Origin: Chromera velia
Taxonomy: Eukaryota > Sar > Chromeraceae
Assembly (NCBI GenBank): GCA_018398765.1
Contig: JAHBMJ010001173.1
Location: forward strand, 5,601 to 31,289
Reading direction: 5' to 3'
DNA length: 25,689 nt
Shown here: piece by piece, positions 21,654 to 25,689 of the stretch
Numbering within the stretch: position 1 is the first letter of the stretch
Layout: the number at the start of each line of letters is the position of its first letter
Made by a program: the position numbers and the translations under genes
The notes under the pieces: generated by a model
Database searches by the model: none
What the model was told of the DNA's origin: nothing
The model's input: the letters and a program-made list of their open reading frames with translations, nothing else

Positions 21654-21714
<61 letters not shown>

Positions 21715-22944
21715 CACCTTGCATAATTGAAATTCCGTGATTGCAAAACGTTTTCCCGCACAGATGTCATTTTGAGGCTTCCTGTCTTTGCACTCAATTG
21801 ACCCCGTCTGCATCGATCGGCGTGACGCTCTTTCTCATGAATAAAGCAAAGCAATCATGCCGCTAACTGTTTGGCTGTCTGTCTCTCCCTCCCCGCATTG
21901 GAACGGTTCGCTCTCTGCCAGTCTCTTCCACTCCCATCTCCACAGGGAAAAAAAGAGGGGGGGGGCCAAGGGAATTCCTCCAAGAACGACATGCAGACTA
22001 ATAGAGAGAAGTGAGAAGGGGAAAGACTATTGAACGACGAGTAAAGAGAGTTCGCGCAAAGGAACCGTAGGGATTCAAGGACGGCAGAAGGCAACGTGAA
22101 TGCAAGAACCAAACAGTCAGAAGGGCAGGAGAGTCCTGCAGGGTACTTCGCAATTTCGCAAGCAAACCCGTTAGTTCTTCCTCTATCCCCTTTGCCCCTC
22201 AGCCGCGTACCGACCGATGTTAAGGAGCCGTTTCCGTTGCTCGTTCAGCTCAAACACCGCGCTGTCTACGTCTGCCACCCCTTCCAGTGCTAAGTGCTTA
22301 ACCGTCAGGTCGGCAAGAACAGACTCAAATGGGTGGAGACCCCTGTGCAAAGACTTGAAGCGTTTGACTACTGTGCTCTGATCTGCAGTCAGGGCTTTAG
22401 TGAAGACGTCAAGACGCTCTGCCGCATATTTTCGCGTCCGTTTCCGCAAATTTCCCTCCTTCTTATCCGGCTGGACTTTCCACAGCTCGGCTCGGGCTCT
22501 CTTGAGGACCGTCTCGAGGGCAGGGGACTCAGGGACCTTCTGAAGAGAGTTGAGTGTTGCTTTCCGAAGAAGGGGGGGGCCTCTCTCTCTTCTCTGCTGT
22601 GCTCGTGCAGCCTCCTCAAACCGCCCTCTAATCTCTAGACATCGGGAACGAGGGGGCGCTTGCGTGTCCACCGAGATGGGCGGACGGTCTTCCTCTGTCC
22701 CTGCAGATGTCGCTAGGTACTCTTCGAGAAACATGTTTGCCGTCTCCGCGGTGGACGGAGACATGAGCGATGCGAGACGCGGGTGCCCTCTCCTCTGGCA
22801 CCCTACCCTGGCAGGGTTGAGACCCTGCTTTGAGGAAGACGTCGTTTTCGTCTTGGAGAACGCAAATCCTTCACCGGTCCTCAAAAGAAGAAAAGTGCAA
22901 CGAAGACAGAGAAAGAAAATGGAAGAGCAACACTCCCACCGCAT
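16714..22944 (-). CDS. Plastid-targeted NOG1-like GTPase (Obg/NOG1 family), 10 exons
   Basis: A ribosome-assembly GTPase, probably for the large plastid subunit. Minus-strand exons: 22944-22215, 21542-21487, 21290-21104, 20014-19890, 19259-19194, 18944-18890, 18303-18222, 17789-17732, 17280-17235, 16820-16714; all phases fit if the intron 4 donor is at 19889, giving 503 aa. Residues 1-26 form a signal peptide (FFLCLRCTFLLL) followed by FAFSKTK and a Ser/Thr/Lys transit stretch. Residues about 160-300 form the helical N-terminal NOG1 domain. GTPase motifs: G1 GVPNCGKSS (309-317), G2 YVFTTRGVSIGH (332-343), G3 DTPGLL (369-374), then VIYVFDLT, G4 SKCD (439-442, instead of NKxD) and G5 SAHDGTG (463-469). 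The order and the linking RNEMEAMT...AVIYVFDL match NOG1 rather than Era or EngA. It lacks the long C-terminal extension of cytosolic NOG1. The exon 4/intron 4 boundary is uncertain: donors at CAC|GTGTTT, GGG|GTGCAG and CAG|GTCGGT are all in phase. Confidence 0.92.
16957..17122. repeat. Local tandem duplication in NOG1 intron 9
   Basis: A block of about 50 bases containing GAAAGTCTGT, GAAAGAGG(G/A)CGTCTCTCAA and CATCGTTCATG occurs at about 16961-17010 and again at 17071-17117, with small differences. Confidence 0.7.
17151..17264 (-). repeat. Duplicated exon 9 end and donor of the NOG1-like gene
   Basis: About 40 bases at 17224-17264 (the 3' end of exon 9, encoding RISAHDGTG, plus the GTGAGT donor) are repeated at 17151-17191 with one substitution. 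The copy is preceded on the minus strand by a possible acceptor (GTGTGCTTCAG), so it could act as a 22-base alternative exon encoding ISAHDGT plus one base in the same phase. Confidence 0.7.
17382..17430 (+). repeat. (TG)n microsatellite in NOG1 intron 8
   Basis: A TG dinucleotide tract with one CG interruption. In the sense direction of the gene it reads as CA. Confidence 0.9.
17685..17717 (+). repeat. (TC)n microsatellite just inside NOG1 intron 8
   Basis: A TC tract on the plus strand (GA in the sense direction) beginning about 14 bases inside the intron from the exon 8 donor, after a GTCAGTCAGTCAAC donor repeat. Confidence 0.9.
19076..19119 (+). repeat. (GAAA)n microsatellite in NOG1 intron 5
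   Basis: A GAAA tetranucleotide tract, which reads as a TTTC polypyrimidine run in the sense direction, between exons 5 and 6. Confidence 0.9.
19285..19490 (+). repeat. (TCTCTG)n-(TC)n-(CA)n compound microsatellite in NOG1 intron 4
   Basis: TCTCTG hexamers and TC dinucleotides run to about 19443, followed by a CA tract to about 19472 and CGCA units to about 19490. The array begins about 25 bases upstream of the exon 5 acceptor in the sense direction. Confidence 0.9.
20189..20950. repeat. 762-base direct repeat, left copy (assembly overlap)
   Basis: This stretch is repeated at 20953-21714 with a constant offset of 764. The lengths of the CA and GA tracts agree and all translated frames inside are identical. 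The copy ends exactly at the end of a GA tract, and two undetermined bases follow. It contains second copies of NOG1-like exons 3 (20526-20340) and 2 (20778-20723). An unmerged overlap of two contigs is the simplest reading. Confidence 0.85.
20951..20952. other. Assembly gap (nn)
   Basis: Two undetermined bases mark a contig join between the two copies of the 762-base repeat. The joined contigs appear to overlap rather than be separated. Confidence 0.95.
20953..21714. repeat. 762-base direct repeat, right copy (assembly overlap)
   Basis: This copy holds exons 3 (21290-21104) and 2 (21542-21487) of the NOG1-like gene in proper order with exon 1. Both copies include a (CA)n tract after AAGTACAC, a second (CA)n after GTGATG, and a terminal (CA)n(GA)n that reads (CT)n(GT)n in the sense direction. 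Confidence 0.85.
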
Positions 22945-23083
22945 TTCCTTCGGTTCTCTCTCTCTCGCTCACTCTCTCTTTCTCTTTTGTGTCTTCTAAA
23001 ATGTCACCACCCACTCCTGTTAAGAGATTAATACACTGAACGGACCACTTTGAAGGAGAAACAAGTGTCGATGACATGTACAA
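22945..23083. promoter_or_regulatory. Short divergent region upstream of the NOG1-like gene
   Basis: The minus-strand NOG1-like start codon (22944) faces the plus-strand gene at about 23071-23084, leaving roughly 130 bases for both promoters. A TC-rich tract at about 22955-22985 on the plus strand is the only clear feature. Assigned by position only. Confidence 0.3.
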
Positions 23084-25689
23084 ATGCAGGAGGAATCGAA
23101 ACCATTGACCGTCTACCTCGGAGTCCCGTCTCCTTGGTTTTCGATCAGCTGGCAGCTTCAGCAACAACCACCTCCCGAGACTGGACGCACACGAACGGAG
23201 AACCTATCTATGAAGGCCCGCAACAAGGTCGCACAGTGGGAGCGTGAGTGCTCACGATATCGAGAAAATCCGCTCTGACAGTCTCGGACATCTGCCTTCG
23301 ATATTCTCCGAGAATCCGAAGCACCTGCACCAATATACTCAAAAAGAAATTACAAAACTCGCACATGCAGTCTCGCATGCACTGTCGCACGCACTGTCGC
23401 ACAGTCTCGCAGATGACCTCGATCTGCATGCGGCGGCGCGACGCGCGCGCGGATCCCGGCCGGTCTCGGGCCCGGTTCGATTTTGTGTATGCGCGCCGCC
23501 ACATCCATGCAATTGCATGCATGCAGTTATAATTTTTTTTTTGTCAATAATTGTATGATTAATTGCATGATATATATACCTTCGAGAACTTCGACGAGAA
23601 GACCAGTCGGCCGTACATACTTTTCCCCTTCAGGTCTCTCCGATCCTGCCTCGGCCCGCTGTGCATCTTGCTTGTATTTTCATACTGCGTTGGTTCCTAT
23701 GTTAAATTGTATCCATACACCTCGGTGCTGGGAATTGATTCTCAGTTGAAGGCTGCGTGTCAAACTGAAGTTCGGTCTACCGGTAATCCGGCCACCTCGA
23801 TCAGAGAATATACTGTGGAACTCCTGGGTTTTCACTTACCCATCTTTGAGGCACTCTGACGGCACTGATAGGGAAAGAAGATCTATACACAATCTGCGTT
23901 GAATAGATCCAGCAGAAAAGAAAGATATGGGCAGAACACGGTTCGGAGAACGGGAAAGGGAGGAGAGGGAGAGGGCGGCAAGAGAGAAGCTTTTCGAGAG
24001 CTTTTCATACGACACACTGACCGACACGACCGCAAAGAACAACGCATTGAGGCAGGATCGGGGCATACGGAGTCGGTGGTGCTGCGGCTTCTGGTGGACA
24101 TTCGAAGACAAGCAAATGGAGGCCTCTACAACGTCAGTCTATCGATCAGCTGCATGGATGCATGCATGGACAGTCCGTGTGAGAGTCAATGGGTAAGCGA
24201 GCCAGTGGGTCAACGAGTCGGTCAGTGAGGGTCAGAGTGACTGCACGAGTCCTTATTTTCTCTCTGTGTGAAGCCGGAGTGCATGCCATTGATTCTGTCC
24301 CCCAGTTCTAAGTTCAGAAGCTTTGGTTGTTCATGGGTGGTTTCGAAGTGAACCAGGAGATATGCGTGGAAAGTTTCAGCCAAAGTGCTGAGAAAACGGA
24401 AACGAACTTCAAGTCTATGCTGCTTGCTCAGCTGGGGTCGTGCATTCGTGGAAGGAACTAACGAGATAGCGGCAAAACAAATGCGGCAGCAGAACCTAGC
24501 AATCAATCTACCCCTGCAGCAATCAAACTACCCCTGCAGCTGACCCACACAAACGAACACCAAAATGCCTGTCTGTCCGTTTAATTGCCTGTACGTGCCT
24601 GCCCGTCTGCAGGAGATTTGTGTGAGGGCGGCTTGCAGAAGGATGAATATCATTGTCAGTCCGTGGATGCATGGGAGAGGGAGGGAAGGAGGGAGGGATC
24701 CTTAATTCAAAGAAATAAAATTCCTTTAAGTCGTTGACTCTCTGTCCTTTCTGGCGATCATTCTGACTCGTCTCTTCTGTTCATGGCAGGCAGCACTTGG
24801 CGGTCTGGTATGGACAGCATTAATGCTCCGGCCTGCGAATGCCGTGGCGTACAGGCGCGATTCTGTCCCCCCCCCCTGCGCGTTTCGTAACCTTTTTCCT
24901 TCTGTGGAGTGGACCTGACTCGGGGTTTATGTTCTTGTCTGCTGGAAACTTGTTCAAAGGGAGTCGAACAAGGATTGGTGGACTTGTTAGCTACATGCAG
25001 TCCGTCTCTCACTTAAGTGTCATTTTCTTTGTTTCTTCGTCTGTCTCTCTTCTTTCAACGGAAAAACATGCATGAACTGGCTGGCTGCATGGCTGCCTCT
25101 GACAGGCTTTCGTGATCTTTTGGATCTCTCTCCTCTCGATGGCCTTCAATTTTGCTACAGGGGCGCGGAGGCATGGGGCTCGGTAGTTCCGTGGTTGGCA
25201 GGCTCGTGCATGCATGCATGCATGCACGGGGCCGGGTCGCTCGATCCTTTGTAGGTTTCTTTCGTCCCTCTCTTTTTTCTCTTTCTGCATATGAGGAGGG
25301 AGTTGGACTTGTGCGCTTGCGCTCGTGTACATGCGCACGTATCTGTATGTCTCTCTGTGTCGGTTTGTGCATGTGTTTCTATTTGTGTCCATTTTGTATT
25401 GAATTTGTTTATTGACTGATCGGGTGCCTCAACTAGCGGCAGGCCGCCTCTCACTGCGCCTCCCACCCCAGACTTGCTCTTTCTTAATACCGAGTTTTCC
25501 CTCTCGAAGTGGAAAGACAAAGAGACCGCTTTCCAAAGGAGAACTACATCGTATACATAAACTGCCTTTTTGCTTGATGGACTGCAGGCTTGGATTTTCT
25601 ATCTCGGCCTCGGCGGTTCTGTAATCGTTGTACTCGGAATGTTCATAAAAAAAAAATGGTTTGAGAAGGTCACTGGCAGTCACATCTCT
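23084..25689 (+). CDS. Partial multi-exon gene, possible thylakoid-targeted membrane protein
   Basis: Exon assignment is incomplete and the gene runs off the right edge. Candidates: 23084 or 23071 (ATG) to 23243, ending at GTGAGT; 23634 to about 23793, with hydrophobic CILLVFSYCVGSYV; one ending at 24132 (VVLRLLVDIRRQANGGLYN, donor GTCAGT); one from 24790 after CAG (AALGGLVWTALMLRPANAVAY); and 25588 to the edge after CTGCAG (IFYLGLGGSVIVVLGMFI then KKKWFEK). The 24132/24790 junction is in phase. There it reads RR, a hydrophobic run and an AVA site, like a thylakoid-transfer signal. The last exon looks like a membrane helix with a basic stromal-side end. The KKKWFEKV end recalls the cytochrome f tail, but no haem motif or room for the lumenal domain is seen. 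The family is not recognised and the phases of the other exons are unresolved. Confidence 0.4.

Noticed and set aside
20217..21730. Long plus-strand open frames with Thr/His runs crossing the nn gap
   Set aside because: They are antisense to NOG1-like exons 2 and 3 and driven by CA/GA repeats; two are duplicates of each other.
24790..25250. Mic10-like glycine-rich membrane protein
   Set aside because: One splice reading gives AALGGLVW...GRGGMGLGSS, loosely like Mic10, but the intron phase is not fixed and the spacing does not match well.
25429..25683. 84-codon minus-strand frame at the right edge
   Set aside because: It starts with GTG and is opposite a plus-strand exon with a CAG acceptor and a clear membrane-helix reading. 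I prefer the plus strand, with modest confidence.
24790..25689. Cytochrome f (petA) in the nucleus
   Set aside because: The AVA|Y site and KKKWFEKV tail look suggestive, but there is no CxxCH haem motif and no room for a lumenal domain of about 250 residues between them.

Overview
The window is eukaryotic nuclear DNA. Its genes are split by GT-AG introns, microsatellites are extremely dense (CA, GA, GACA, GAAA, TCTCTG), and long AT-rich intergenic blocks carry decayed repeats. Two predicted proteins begin with a signal peptide followed by Phe at or near the predicted cleavage point and then a basic, Ser/Thr-containing stretch. That is the bipartite leader of complex red-algal-derived plastids. 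A photosynthetic alveolate or related alga fits; a chromerid such as Chromera velia is my best guess, by inference only. The nn at 20951-20952 shows this is a draft scaffold.

Layout: 1-3000 holds repeat remnants. 3005-5289 (5' end unresolved, perhaps reaching 5735) is a minus-strand gene for a HAD-fold protein resembling a family I know mainly from actinobacteria; it carries two apparent single-base homopolymer frameshifts. 5736-8130 is AT-rich, with a MITE-like inverted-repeat element and decayed repeats. 8149-9930 is a compound microsatellite/minisatellite block that encloses a Pro/Ala-rich coding-like stretch on the minus strand (8676-9263) with an in-frame TGA. 10051-10962 is an intronless minus-strand gene for a four-helix membrane protein with a perfect EF-hand loop. 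It is divergent from 11414-15778 (plus strand, 7 exons, 502 aa), a plastid-targeted ribosomal protein L11 methyltransferase (PrmA). 16714-22944 (minus strand, 10 exons, 503 aa) is a plastid-targeted NOG1-like GTPase. Its exons 2 and 3 occur twice because 762 bases are repeated on either side of the nn gap, almost certainly an unmerged contig overlap. From about 23084 to the right edge lies a plus-strand multi-exon gene whose exons suggest a thylakoid-transfer signal and a C-terminal membrane helix.

How the genes relate: the two best-resolved genes are convergent neighbours and both point to the large ribosomal subunit of the plastid. PrmA methylates L11, and NOG1/Obg-type GTPases assemble the large subunit. 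I reconstructed the exons by hand. The phases of all PrmA exons agree and give one continuous frame, and those of NOG1 do so if the intron 4 donor is taken at 19889. More than half of the splice donors have C at +3 (GTCAGT, GTCGGT), several inside GTCA/GTCG tetranucleotide tandem repeats, which is the most unusual signal in the window.
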